Shown here piece after piece: positions 1-7,808 of a stretch of 43,462 nt of DNA. Positions within the stretch are counted from its first letter, which is position 1. The number at the start of each line of letters is the position of its first letter. The notes beneath the pieces were generated by a model. The model did not search any database. It was given only the letters and a program-made list of their open reading frames with translations, and was not told where the DNA came from. Made by a program: the position numbers and the translations under genes. The stretch is from Herpetosiphonaceae bacterium. Its GTDB lineage: Bacteria; Chloroflexota; Chloroflexia; Chloroflexales; Kallotenuaceae. The stretch is taken from the NCBI GenBank assembly GCA_036374795.1, contig DASUTC010000169.1, forward strand, positions 1-43,462, in the 5' to 3' direction.

Positions 1-481
1 CCGACGTGTGTGCATTGATTTTCCTCCGTAGGCGAGTAATGGCCTGCACCGTGTCGCACAGACCAGCGAGCGGGGTATGAAGTACGGGCGCACGCAGCGC
101 TGGGCGGGCGATGCGTCGCCAATGGGCGCGTCCAGACAAAACGATAAGCGCCGATGAGTATCGGCGTACAAGGTTGTGGGGGGTGAGCCGTCGACGGCGC
201 GTGAGGACGTGAGCGCGGTCCGGCCAGGCTATGCACAAGGGCGTGCGGCACTACATACCGCTAACGCCAGATCAAAGGAGTGTAGCTGTACTCGATAGAA
301 GTAGCCTATGGCTACACGGCGAATGCTCTGTGTACACTATAGATCGAGTATAGCAGATTTGTCAATAGCAGGTTAAAACGCGCTGATGTATAGAGTTTAG
401 TTGCGGCCCATCCCAGACTCGGCGATAATGCTCGTGTTCCTTTCGATCTGAGATCAGGCGGACGGCCGCGAGGAAAAGGCT
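1..481. other. Intergenic region upstream of first gene
   Basis: I see no convincing gene here; the only long open frame is a shadow of the methyltransferase region. The sequence becomes AT-richer from about 285 to 375, as expected of a promoter zone. A perfect 6-bp inverted repeat (GTAGCC-TAT-GGCTAC) lies at 301-315 and could be an operator, but one short palindrome is weak evidence. A purine-rich ribosome binding site (GAGGAAAAGG) at 470-479 serves the gene starting at 482. Confidence 0.4.
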
Positions 482-1264
482 ATGGCGCAGGCCGATTATG
501 AATACAGCGGATTGATGGCGCAGGCGTGGGATCTGCTGCGCGGCGATACCTCCACATGGCCCGACCGCTTCTTCTTCCTTGAGCTGATCCAGCAATCAGG
601 CCAGCCGGTGCTCGATGTCGGCTGCGGCACCGGGCGGCTGCTGCTGGATTACCTGGCGCAGGGCATCGACGTGGACGGCATGGACAACTCGCCTGAGATG
701 CTGGCGCTGTGCAGGCAAAAAGCGGAGCGGCTCGGCCTCGCGCCCCGGCTGCACGAGCAGACGATGGAGTCGCTGGCGCTGCCGCGCACCTACCGCACGA
801 TCCTGGTTCCGTCCAGCTCGCTGCAACTGCTGCTCGACCCGGCGCTGGTCGCGCAGGCCATGCAGCGCTTTTTCGCCCACCTGGAGCCGGGCGGGATACT
901 GACCGCGCCGTTCATGACGCTGTGGAGCGCGGGCGAGCCGCTGGAAGGGGAGTGGGAGAAGTCGGCGGTGCGACCGGAGGACGGCGCGACGATCCGGCGG
1001 GTGGCTCGCGCGCGCTTCGATCCGGCGACCGAGTGCGAGGATACCGAGGATCTCTACCAGGTGCTTGTGGATGGGACGATCGTGGCGCAGGAGCAGCACC
1101 ACCGCGCGCCCGCGACGCGCTCCTACACGCAGGCGCAGGCACGTACCCTTTTCGAGCGAGCCGGGTTTGTGGATGTCCGGCTCTACCACGAGTTTAGCTT
1201 CGAGCCAGTCATGCCACAAGATCGGCTGTTTACCGTGGTCGGGCGTCGGCCATCAGATGATTGA
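482..1264 (+). CDS. Class I SAM-dependent methyltransferase
   Basis: A 260-residue methyltransferase with a Rossmann-like fold. The SAM-binding motif I (LDVGCGTGR) lies at about residues 44-52, followed by the acidic ribose-binding position (GMDNSPEM) near residue 67 and the motif-IV-like stretch LVPSSSLQLLL near residue 108. It ends with the usual C-terminal strand region containing the phrase ERAGFVDVRLY. These features are typical of the Methyltransf_25/11 group, whose members act on varied small molecules or lipids, so the substrate cannot be read from sequence. It is a soluble cytoplasmic protein with no signal peptide. The start is supported by the GAGGAAAAGG ribosome binding site immediately upstream. 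It is followed by a repeat-rich gap and an unrelated small gene, so nothing in the context suggests a pathway. Confidence 0.85.
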   Translation: MAQADYEYSGLMAQAWDLLRGDTSTWPDRFFFLELIQQSGQPVLDVGCGTGRLLLDYLAQGIDVDGMDNSPEMLALCRQKAERLGLAPRLHEQTMESLALPRTYRTILVPSSSLQLLLDPALVAQAMQRFFAHLEPGGILTAPFMTLWSAGEPLEGEWEKSAVRPEDGATIRRVARARFDPATECEDTEDLYQVLVDGTIVAQEQHHRAPATRSYTQAQARTLFERAGFVDVRLYHEFSFEPVMPQDRLFTVVGRRPSDD

Positions 1265-1286
1265 ATCATTTCCCTGGGACGGTTCT

Positions 1287-1390
1287 AAGTTTCAAGTTTC
1301 AAGTTTCAAGTTCCAAGTTCCAAGTTCCAAGACTGTTCTTTGTTCCTTTGTTCTTTTGTTCCTTTGTTCTCGTCCCTTTGTTCTTTGTTC
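1287..1390. repeat. Heptad repeats (TTTCAAG)n and (TTTGTTC)n, copy 1
   Basis: Two simple heptamer arrays lie back to back. At 1287-1331 there are three TTTCAAG units followed by three TTCCAAG units; at 1336-1390 there are TTTGTTC/CTTTGTTC units with small interruptions. The array ends 14 bases before the start codon at 1405. The same two families recur at 7766-7798, 16195-16271, 20865-20922, 25104-25180 and 41488-41560, always between genes. Confidence 0.9.
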
Positions 1391-1404
1391 TCCGCAGGAG
1401 CAGT

Positions 1405-1824
1405 ATGAAACATCACAGGTCAACCCCGGTTGATAATGCGTTCTGGGACCCGCTCGAAGAGCTGAGCAAGGTCCAGTTGCATGCGCTTGCCGACTGGCTG
1501 CTGCTCCAAGATCCCGCTGCGATCGAGCGCTGCGTCGCTTTTCTTGAGGCCGAGACGTACGGCTGCTGGCATGGCCGCGCACGGGCGTTGATCGCACGTC
1601 GCCTGAAGCATTGTGCGCTTAGCCAGGAGCAGCAGGCGCGCGCGATCGACGCGATCCTCAAGCGACTCGTCAGCGGGCGATTCTCCGAGCAGTTCAAAGA
1701 TCAGCTCCGCCTGGTGCTGCACCTCGACGCCGAGCGCGCCTTCGCCGTGGCGCGAGGCTGCGAGCAGGATTCCAGGGAGTACGTTCGGCGCTACGCGGCC
1801 TGGATTCTCGCGCATCGCGCTTGA
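1405..1824 (+). CDS. Conserved-looking hypothetical protein
   Basis: A 139-residue predicted soluble, probably all-helical protein of no family I recognise. The open frame extends upstream to 1261, but that part is encoded by heptad repeats (translating to Phe/Val/Ser-rich nonsense), so I place the start at the ATG at 1405, preceded by GCAGGAG at 1394-1400. The sequence is rich in Ala, Arg, Glu and Leu. It contains two Cys residues (in ERCVAFLE and KHCALS) but no metal-binding pattern, signal peptide or membrane segment. Codon use matches the neighbours (G/C-rich third positions), supporting a real gene. Function unknown; its neighbours, a methyltransferase and a polysaccharide chain-length protein, offer no clear hint. 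Confidence 0.6.
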   Translation: MKHHRSTPVDNAFWDPLEELSKVQLHALADWLLLQDPAAIERCVAFLEAETYGCWHGRARALIARRLKHCALSQEQQARAIDAILKRLVSGRFSEQFKDQLRLVLHLDAERAFAVARGCEQDSREYVRRYAAWILAHRA

Positions 1825-1918
1825 GCCGATTGCCCCTGTATCGCGGCGCGTGCATCAGCGGCTCGTCACGTCGGCATCAGCCACCGCCTCGTTCAGGCGA
1901 TTCTCGCGCTATGGCAGA

Positions 1919-1932
1919 GTATGGTACCATAC
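1919..1932. promoter_or_regulatory. Perfect 14-bp palindrome upstream of the Wzz-like gene
   Basis: GTATGGTACCATAC reads the same on both strands and lies 76 bases before the Wzz-like start, in a 184-base gap with no gene. A dimeric regulator could bind here, but no regulator gene is adjacent. I see no strong sigma-70 promoter around it. Confidence 0.3.
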
Positions 1933-2008
1933 CGCCCGAACACGTTAGCGAAAGGGGTAGCAGGCCATCAGGGAGCGGCGCGTTGCGCTCTGGGGTGCCT
2001 GGTATGCT

Positions 2009-2734
2009 ATGCAGCTCAAAGACTATGTGAATATTATCCGCAGACAATGGTGGATCATCGCCCTGGTCGCCGTTGCTGGCGTCGTCTCGGCCTACGGATT
2101 TTCAAAGCTTCAAACGCCCATGTATCGCTCGCGGGCAGCCTATGTCGTGCGCTTCAATCGGCTGGATACGGGCGGCAATATGTTCGCCAACTCGATTTAT
2201 AATGGCTTTGTGAACCTGATTTATACCCCGGACCAGATGCAAATCATCTCGGATCGGCTCAAGCTCGACATGCCCGGTATGCAGCTCATGGAGTATGTGC
2301 GTCTTCAGCCGCAGCCGAACGATTCGCTGATCGTCATCGAGGCCGACTATTTCGATCCCACAACTGCCAGCGATCTGGTTAACACCGTGGGCCAGCAGCT
2401 TAACGCGCTGGTGGTGGAAGAGAACCGCAACTTGCAGGGCGAGGATCGCGTGAGTCTGCGGCTGAGGCCAGCGCAGCAGGCGTGGCTTGCAAAGCCGATG
2501 ACGCGCATCAATATGCTGGCGGGCGGCATTCTTGGGCTGATCCTGGGCGCGCTGCTGGGGATGGTGCTCGAATACGCCGATAACACGCTCAAGAGCAGCG
2601 AAGATATTGAGCGCTACGTGCAGCTTGTCACCGTCGGGCTGATCCCAGGCGGCACGGATACGGCGAGTCGTACGCGGCCACGGCTGAGAGTTGGCACGCC
2701 TTCGCGTTCGAGCGCCGGAGAGCGATCGGCCTGA
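2009..2734 (+). CDS. Wzz/YveK-type polysaccharide chain-length regulator
   Basis: A 241-residue inner-membrane protein of the Wzz/polysaccharide co-polymerase family, which sets the length of surface polysaccharides together with the Wzy polymerase. The N-terminus (MQLKDYVNIIRRQWW) is the family's typical cytoplasmic start, followed by membrane segment one at about residues 15-31. An extracytoplasmic domain spans about 35-162, and a second membrane segment at about 167-187 contains the small-residue GxxxG pattern usual for the family. A cytoplasmic tail of about 50 residues rich in Ser and Arg follows. It has no Walker A tyrosine-kinase domain, so it resembles the two-gene (YveK/CapA) form, yet no kinase gene follows it: the next gene is Tex on the other strand. 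The start has no clear ribosome binding site and was chosen by family fit. Confidence 0.75.
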   Translation: MQLKDYVNIIRRQWWIIALVAVAGVVSAYGFSKLQTPMYRSRAAYVVRFNRLDTGGNMFANSIYNGFVNLIYTPDQMQIISDRLKLDMPGMQLMEYVRLQPQPNDSLIVIEADYFDPTTASDLVNTVGQQLNALVVEENRNLQGEDRVSLRLRPAQQAWLAKPMTRINMLAGGILGLILGALLGMVLEYADNTLKSSEDIERYVQLVTVGLIPGGTDTASRTRPRLRVGTPSRSSAGERSA

Positions 2735-2776
2735 TCGCTCTCGCCCTGCTCCTCTCGCCGCTCTGTCCAGGAAGCG

Positions 2777-4912
2777 TCACCCTGCCGACGGCAGCCTGAG
2801 CGCGATCCGCCCGCGCTCGGCCTCGACCTCCACGATCTCGACCTCGATCACATCGCCGACGCTGAGCCGCTGGCCGCGCGGCATCTGCGTGCGGTGCAGC
2901 AGACCATCGTGCTTGACGCCAATATCCACGAATGCGCCAAAATCGACGACGTTGCGCACGGTGCCGGTCAGCAGCATGCCGGGCCGCACATCTTCAAGCG
3001 AAAGAACATCGCTGCGCAGGATCGGCGCTGGCAGATCGGCGCGTGGGTCGCGGCCCGGACGCACAAGCTGCTCGAAGATGTCGATCAGCGTGGGAACGCC
3101 AGCGCCCAGCGCCGCGCTCAGCGCCTCAAGCGGCTGTGACTCGCGCAGGCTTTCGAGCGCTGTCTGCCGCTCATGCAGCGGCGTCTGCTCGTCGATTCCG
3201 GCCCGCGCCAGGATCGATCGCGCGATCGGGTAGCTCTCAGGGTGGATCGCGCTGGCGTCGAGGGGCGTGTCGCCGTCGCGGACGCGCAAAAAGCCTGCCG
3301 CCTGCTCAAACGCTTTCGGTCCCAGGCCGGAAACCTTACGCAGCGCCGCGCGGTTAGTGAAGCGTCCGTTCGTGTCGCGGTAGTTGACGATGCGCTCCGC
3401 CAGCTTGGGTCCGATCCCGGCGACATACGTCAGGAGCGCCCCCGACGCAGTGTTGAGATCGACGCCCACGCGGTTGACGACCTCCGTGACCACGCCGCCG
3501 AGCGCTTTCGCAAGCTGCGCCTGATCCACATCGTGCTGGTACAGCCCCACGCCGATCGCCTGCGGCTCGATCTTGACCAGTTCGGCTAGCGGATCTTGTG
3601 CCCGCCGCGCGATCGAAACCGCGCCGCGCAGGCTCACATCCAGCTCCGGATGCTCGGCGCGCGCCAGCGGGCTGGCGCTATAGACACTCGCGCCGGCCTC
3701 GCTCACCATCAGGTAGCGCACGGCAGCCTGCCAGCGAATCACCTCGGCGACCAGCTGCTCAGTTTCGCGGGAGGCCGTGCCGTTGCCGATCGCAATCAGC
3801 GTGACGTGATGCCGCGCGATCAGGTCGTTCAAGGTCTGGCGAGCGGCGGCGCGCTGCTGCTGCGGCGGGTGTGGGTAGATCGTCGCGGTCGTCAGCAGCT
3901 TGCCGGTCGCGTCCACGATCGCCAGCTTGCAGCCGGTGCGGAAGCCGGGATCGATGCCCAGGATCACATGCCCCGCCAGGGGCGGCTGGCTGAGCAGCGC
4001 GCGCAGGTTGCTGGCAAAGACCTGAATCGCGTGGCTCTCGGCCTGCTCGGTCAGCGCCCGCCGAACATCCCTCTCGATCGTCGGGAGCAGCAGCCGATCG
4101 GCGGCATCGGCGATAGCGAGGCTCATCTGCTCAACCAGCGGCGAGCGGCGGTCGGGCCGGAAGACGCCCGTGATCGCCGCCTGCCAGTCGCGCTCCGGCA
4201 CGACGACCCGCACGCGCAGCACGCCCTCGCTCTCGCCCCGATTGATCGCCAGCACTTGATACGGGCGCAGCCGGTCGACACGCGCGCTGAACGTGTGGTA
4301 GGTCTGGTACACGCCGCGCGGATCGTCGGCTTTTTCGATCCGATCGCTGTGGAGCGTGCCCCACTGAAAGGCGCGGTCGCGAGTCTGCTGCCGCACCTGC
4401 GGATGATCGCTGATCGTCTCGGCCACGATGTCGCGCGCCCCGGCCAGCGCATCCTCCACCGTGGGCACGTCGGCGCTGAGGAACGGCGCGGCAAGCTGCT
4501 CAAGCGTCTGTGGCGTGCGAATCTGCTCCAGCATCAGATCGGCCAGAGCGTGCAGGCCGCGCTCACGGGCAATGCTGGCGCGTGTGCGGCGCTTGGCCTT
4601 GTATGGCTGGTAGAGATCTTCCAGCGCGGTGCGCGTGGCGGCGGCGAGGATCTGCGCGTGCAGCTCAGGCGTGAGCTTGCCCTGCGCCTCGATCGCGGCG
4701 ACGATCGTCTGACGCCGCTCGTCCAGCGCCCGCAGCGATTCGAGCGCGCCGCCGACCGCGCGAAGCTGCTCCTCGTCCAGGCCGCCGGTGCGCTCCTTGC
4801 GGTAGCGGGCGATAAACGGCAGCGTGTTGCCGTCGTCGAAGAGCTCGATCGTGGCCGCGACCTGCTCAGGGCGCAGGTTGAGCTGTGTAGCAATCTGTTG
4901 GGCGTAGGTCAT
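2777..4912 (-). CDS. tex: Tex-family S1 RNA-binding transcription accessory protein
   Basis: A 711-residue Tex (YhgF) protein, slightly shorter than the usual 720-780. The Tex N-terminal helical region with the motif YKAKRRTRA lies at about residues 104-112. A YqgF-like RNase H fold domain begins near residue 316 (ILGIDPGFRTG), tandem helix-hairpin-helix motifs lie at about 480-545 (YVAGIGPKLA and KVSGLGPKAF), and an S1 domain lies at about 635-705 (GTVRNVVDFGAFVDIG). Family members bind nucleic acid and influence transcription; the YqgF-like domain is usually considered non-nucleolytic. It is cytoplasmic. It converges on the Wzz-like gene and is divergent from galE, and so is probably a single-gene transcript. 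A very long antisense open frame over it is a composition artefact. Confidence 0.95.
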   Translation of the reverse strand: MTYAQQIATQLNLRPEQVAATIELFDDGNTLPFIARYRKERTGGLDEEQLRAVGGALESLRALDERRQTIVAAIEAQGKLTPELHAQILAAATRTALEDLYQPYKAKRRTRASIARERGLHALADLMLEQIRTPQTLEQLAAPFLSADVPTVEDALAGARDIVAETISDHPQVRQQTRDRAFQWGTLHSDRIEKADDPRGVYQTYHTFSARVDRLRPYQVLAINRGESEGVLRVRVVVPERDWQAAITGVFRPDRRSPLVEQMSLAIADAADRLLLPTIERDVRRALTEQAESHAIQVFASNLRALLSQPPLAGHVILGIDPGFRTGCKLAIVDATGKLLTTATIYPHPPQQQRAAARQTLNDLIARHHVTLIAIGNGTASRETEQLVAEVIRWQAAVRYLMVSEAGASVYSASPLARAEHPELDVSLRGAVSIARRAQDPLAELVKIEPQAIGVGLYQHDVDQAQLAKALGGVVTEVVNRVGVDLNTASGALLTYVAGIGPKLAERIVNYRDTNGRFTNRAALRKVSGLGPKAFEQAAGFLRVRDGDTPLDASAIHPESYPIARSILARAGIDEQTPLHERQTALESLRESQPLEALSAALGAGVPTLIDIFEQLVRPGRDPRADLPAPILRSDVLSLEDVRPGMLLTGTVRNVVDFGAFVDIGVKHDGLLHRTQMPRGQRLSVGDVIEVEIVEVEAERGRIALRLPSAG

Positions 4913-5151
4913 GGGCTGTTCTTTGTCCGGTCATGCTTCAATTTCTGAGGATCGTACCACACTACGTCACGATCGCCAGCGGATAAGCGTTCATCTTCGT
5001 GTGCCGAGATGCTCGCAGCCCTCACAGCGCAAACCGTGATCGCGCAAACGGCGGTTTTCGGCTATGCTTAACGCTCAGGTTATGCCGCACAAAGAGAGGG
5101 CGGCTGCGACAACTCGCCTCGATCAGGTGGACATAAGAAAGGAAGAAGGAC
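4913..5151. promoter_or_regulatory. Divergent tex / galE promoter region
   Basis: A 239-base gap between divergent genes. On the minus strand TGGTACGAT (4951-4959) could be an extended -10 for tex. On the plus strand GGCTATGCT near 5060-5068 could be an extended -10 for galE. A 6-bp inverted repeat GATCGT/ACGATC lies at 4950-4955 and 4969-4974, overlapping the tex -10 candidate. GalE has a good ribosome binding site (AGGAAGAAGG) just before its ATG. No gene is visible in the gap. Confidence 0.35.
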
Positions 5152-6138
5152 ATGCAGGTATTGGTGACAGGCGGCGCGGGCTATATCGGCTCGCACACCG
5201 CGCGGCTGCTGCGGGAGCAGGGCTACGATGTGATCGTGCTGGACAGCATGGAGTACGGCCACCCCGCTGCCGTCGGCGATGCGCCGCTGATCGAAGGCAG
5301 CACCGGCGACGAGGCGCTGCTCGATCGGCTCTTTGCTGAGCATGCGATCGACGCGGTGATCCATTTCGCGGCCTACAAAGCGCCCGGCGAGTCGATGGAG
5401 CAGCCGGAGCGCTACTTCGAGAACAACGTCTGCGCCACGCTCTCGCTGCTGCGGGCCATGCAGCGGGCGGGGATCAACTATTTCGTCTTCTCGTCCACCT
5501 GCGCGGTCTATGGCACGCCTGAGACGCTGCCGGTCAGCGAGCAAAACCCGCTCCATCCCGAAAGCCCGTACGGCGAGAGCAAGCTGATGGTCGAGCAGAT
5601 GCTCAAATGGTTCGACATCTGCCACGGCCTGCGCTACGCCAGCCTGCGCTACTTCAACGCGGCGGGCGCGTCGTTCGACGCCAGGATCGGCGAGGACTGG
5701 ACGCTGACGCTGAATCTGATCCCGCTGGTGATGAAGGCCGCGCTGGGCCGCAGCCCGGTGATCAAGGTCTTTGGCACCGACTACCCGACGCCCGACGGGA
5801 CGGCGATCCGCGACTACATCCATGTGATCGATCTTGCCGACGCGCACATCAAGGCGCTAGAATACCTGATGCGCGAGAATCAATCGCAGATCTTCAACCT
5901 GGGCACCGGCCAAGGCTCGTCGGTGCAGGAGGTAATCGATACCGCCCGGCGCGTCAGCGGCGTCGATATTTCGGTCGAGCACACAGGCCGCCGTCCGGGC
6001 GATCCGGTCGCAATCTACGCCGATAATACCAAGGCGCGCACGCTGCTTGGCTGGCAGCCGCAGTACGGCCTGGATGAGATCGTCCAGACCGCGTGGCAGT
6101 GGCACTCGACTCATCCCGACGGATACGACACGAAGTAG
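5152..6138 (+). CDS. galE: UDP-glucose 4-epimerase
   Basis: A 328-residue extended short-chain dehydrogenase of the GalE family, of normal length, which interconverts UDP-glucose and UDP-galactose (often also the GlcNAc/GalNAc forms) using bound NAD. The NAD-binding glycine motif GGAGYIG is at residues 7-13, the catalytic Ser/Thr segment FSSTCAVYG at 113-121, and the catalytic YxxxK pair is Tyr140/Lys144 (YGESK). The phrase RYFNAAGA and the C-terminal substrate region GRRPGDPVAIYAD are classic for GalE. The start has a strong ribosome binding site. It supplies sugar nucleotides for cell-surface glycans, in keeping with the nearby Wzz-like and, further away, GT4 and WecA-like genes. It lies 36 bases before plsY and may be co-transcribed with it. 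Confidence 0.96.
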   Translation: MQVLVTGGAGYIGSHTARLLREQGYDVIVLDSMEYGHPAAVGDAPLIEGSTGDEALLDRLFAEHAIDAVIHFAAYKAPGESMEQPERYFENNVCATLSLLRAMQRAGINYFVFSSTCAVYGTPETLPVSEQNPLHPESPYGESKLMVEQMLKWFDICHGLRYASLRYFNAAGASFDARIGEDWTLTLNLIPLVMKAALGRSPVIKVFGTDYPTPDGTAIRDYIHVIDLADAHIKALEYLMRENQSQIFNLGTGQGSSVQEVIDTARRVSGVDISVEHTGRRPGDPVAIYADNTKARTLLGWQPQYGLDEIVQTAWQWHSTHPDGYDTK

Positions 6139-6174
6139 CCGCTCGACGGCAGCGGCGGCACGCAGGAGCGCGCA

Positions 6175-6792
6175 ATGTGGTGGCTGGTGCTGCTTGTGGC
6201 CTATGCGCTCGGCGCGATCCCGTTCTCATACGTGGTTGCGCGCCTGGCTGGCCGTGATCTTCGCTCGCTCGGCGACGGCAACATCGGCGCGCACAACGTG
6301 ATGCGGCATGTCGGGCGTGGCTGGGGCTGGCTGGCGCTTGGCCTGGACGCGGCGAAGGGCGCGCTGGCTGTGCTGCTCGCGCTGCGCGCCGCTGGCCCCG
6401 CGTGGCTGCCTGTGGCAGCGGGCTGGTGCGCCGTGCTGGGCCATACCTACCCGCTCTGGCTGCGCTTCCGGGGCGGCAAGGGCCTGGCAACTGGCCTGGG
6501 CGTGGTGCTGGTGCTCTTTCCGGCGCTGGCCTGGCTGATCGTCGGCGGCACGCTGCTGGTGCTGCTGCTGACCCGCAACCTCGCCTTTACGGGCGTGGCG
6601 GCTGGTCTGCTGCTGACGGCAGCCGCCTGGTGGCGCGGCTACCCGCTGATCTCCGTCGCGGCGCCGATCGGAGTGCTGCTGCTGCTGGCCTGGAAACAGG
6701 TGCCGGATCTGCGGCGCATGTGGCGGGAAGCGCCCAATAAGCGCGATCTGATCCTCAACCGCTGGATTCGGGATCGCGATGCGCGGCTTTAA
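6175..6792 (+). CDS. plsY: Glycerol-3-phosphate acyltransferase PlsY
   Basis: A 205-residue integral membrane protein of the PlsY family, which uses acyl-phosphate to acylate glycerol-3-phosphate in the first step of phospholipid synthesis. The three family motifs are present: the GDGNIGAHNV loop near residue 38 (usually GSGNxGAxNxLR), GHTYPLWLRFRGGKG near residue 90, and a Gly-rich segment in the final third. Five to six hydrophobic segments and a short basic C-terminus match the family topology. Asp for Ser and Ile for Pro in the first motif are mild deviations, so a subfamily with altered substrate is possible. It sits between galE and proC. PlsY normally works with PlsX, which is not in the window. 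Confidence 0.88.
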   Translation: MWWLVLLVAYALGAIPFSYVVARLAGRDLRSLGDGNIGAHNVMRHVGRGWGWLALGLDAAKGALAVLLALRAAGPAWLPVAAGWCAVLGHTYPLWLRFRGGKGLATGLGVVLVLFPALAWLIVGGTLLVLLLTRNLAFTGVAAGLLLTAAAWWRGYPLISVAAPIGVLLLLAWKQVPDLRRMWREAPNKRDLILNRWIRDRDARL

Positions 6793-6845
6793 ATCGTGTG
6801 CATGTGGATCTCAACGTCTTCTGCACGATACCAGACAGGTGATAT

Positions 6846-7670
6846 ATGCTGCAACACGTGACGATCGCGTTTCTCGGCGCGGGCATGATGGGCGAGGCGA
6901 TGATCGCGGGCCTGCTCAAGGAGGAGCTGGTTCCGGCTGATCAGATCATCGCCACGGGGCCGCGCGTCGAGCGCCGGGAAGCGCTCCAGACGAAGTACGG
7001 CATTCGCGTCACCGACGACAACCGCGAGGCCGCCCACGACGCCGATGTAGTTGTGTTTGCGCTCAAGCCGCAGACGCTCCCCAAAGTCCTGCCGACGCTG
7101 CGCGGCGCGGTTCAGACCAAAGACCTGGTGCTCTCGATCATCGCGGGCGCGACGATCGCCACGTTCCGCGACACGCTGAGCCATGCCGCGATCGTGCGGG
7201 CAATGCCGAACACACCCGCGCAGATCGCCGAGGGCATGACCGTATGGACCGCCACGGAGGCGGTTTCCGAGCGGCAGCGCGGCATGGCGGCGACGATCCT
7301 GGGCGCGCTCGGCAAAGAGCACTACGTCGCCGACGAGAAGTATCTGGATATGGCGACAGCGCTGTCGGGCACCGGCCCCGCGTACTGCTTTCTGCTGCTG
7401 GAGGCGATGGTCGACGCGGGCGTACACATGGGCTTTCCCCGGCGCGTGGCGGAAGAGCTAGTGCTGCAAACGATGCATGGCTCGGTGTCGTTCGCGATGC
7501 AATCGGGCAAGCATCTCGCCGAGCTGCGCAATATGGTCACGTCGCCCGGCGGCACCACAGCCGAGGCGCTTCATGCGCTTGAGCGCGGCGGCCTGCGCAC
7601 GGTGATGGCCGATGGCATCTGGGCGGCCTACCGGCGGGCACAGGAGCTAGGCGGGAAGACGAGGACGTAA
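6846..7670 (+). CDS. proC: Pyrroline-5-carboxylate reductase
   Basis: A 274-residue ProC of usual length, catalysing the last step of proline synthesis (pyrroline-5-carboxylate to proline with NAD(P)H). The N-terminal dinucleotide-binding motif FLGAGMMGEAM is at residues 10-20. The family signature region with ALSGTGPAYCFLLLEAM lies at about residues 173-189, and TSPGGTTAEALHALE near 236-250 is the conserved substrate/dimer helix. It is cytoplasmic. The gene follows plsY by 53 bases on the same strand; there is no visible pathway link. A 9-bp perfect hairpin at 7703-7730 downstream may end the transcript. Confidence 0.95.
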   Translation: MLQHVTIAFLGAGMMGEAMIAGLLKEELVPADQIIATGPRVERREALQTKYGIRVTDDNREAAHDADVVVFALKPQTLPKVLPTLRGAVQTKDLVLSIIAGATIATFRDTLSHAAIVRAMPNTPAQIAEGMTVWTATEAVSERQRGMAATILGALGKEHYVADEKYLDMATALSGTGPAYCFLLLEAMVDAGVHMGFPRRVAEELVLQTMHGSVSFAMQSGKHLAELRNMVTSPGGTTAEALHALERGGLRTVMADGIWAAYRRAQELGGKTRT

Positions 7671-7702
7671 GAATAAAGAACGGGCGCCGTGCGGGCGCCA
7701 GA

Positions 7703-7730
7703 CCGGGTGCCCTTTGGGCATGGCACCCGG
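7703..7730 (+). terminator. Hairpin downstream of proC
   Basis: CCGGGTGCC and GGCACCCGG form a perfect 9-bp stem around a 10-base loop, which itself contains a competing GCCC/GGGC pairing. It begins 33 bases after the proC stop. There is no T-tract, so it is either a Rho-assisted terminator or an mRNA 3'-end protecting hairpin. Confidence 0.45.
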
Positions 7731-7765
7731 CGTGGTACCCCGGCCCGGGTGAGGGCCTGCAACGC

Positions 7766-7798
7766 GAAACTTGAAACGCGAAACTTGAAACTTGAAAC
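7766..7798. repeat. Heptad repeat (GAAACTT family), copy 2
   Basis: GAAACGC/GAAACTT units, the reverse complement of the TTTCAAG family at 1287-1331, lie directly before the start codon at 7809. Only the TTTCAAG type is present here, without the TTTGTTC type. Confidence 0.85.
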
Positions 7799-7808
7799 TG
7801 AGGAATCT

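Noticed and set aside
3596-4948. 450-codon open frame antisense to tex
   Set aside because: Same cause: a composition shadow of a confidently identified gene, with Gln/Arg/Ala-rich translation.
7689-7808. Forty-codon upstream extension of the PD-(D/E)XK-like gene
   Set aside because: It runs through a hairpin and heptad repeats, and no ribosome binding site precedes it.
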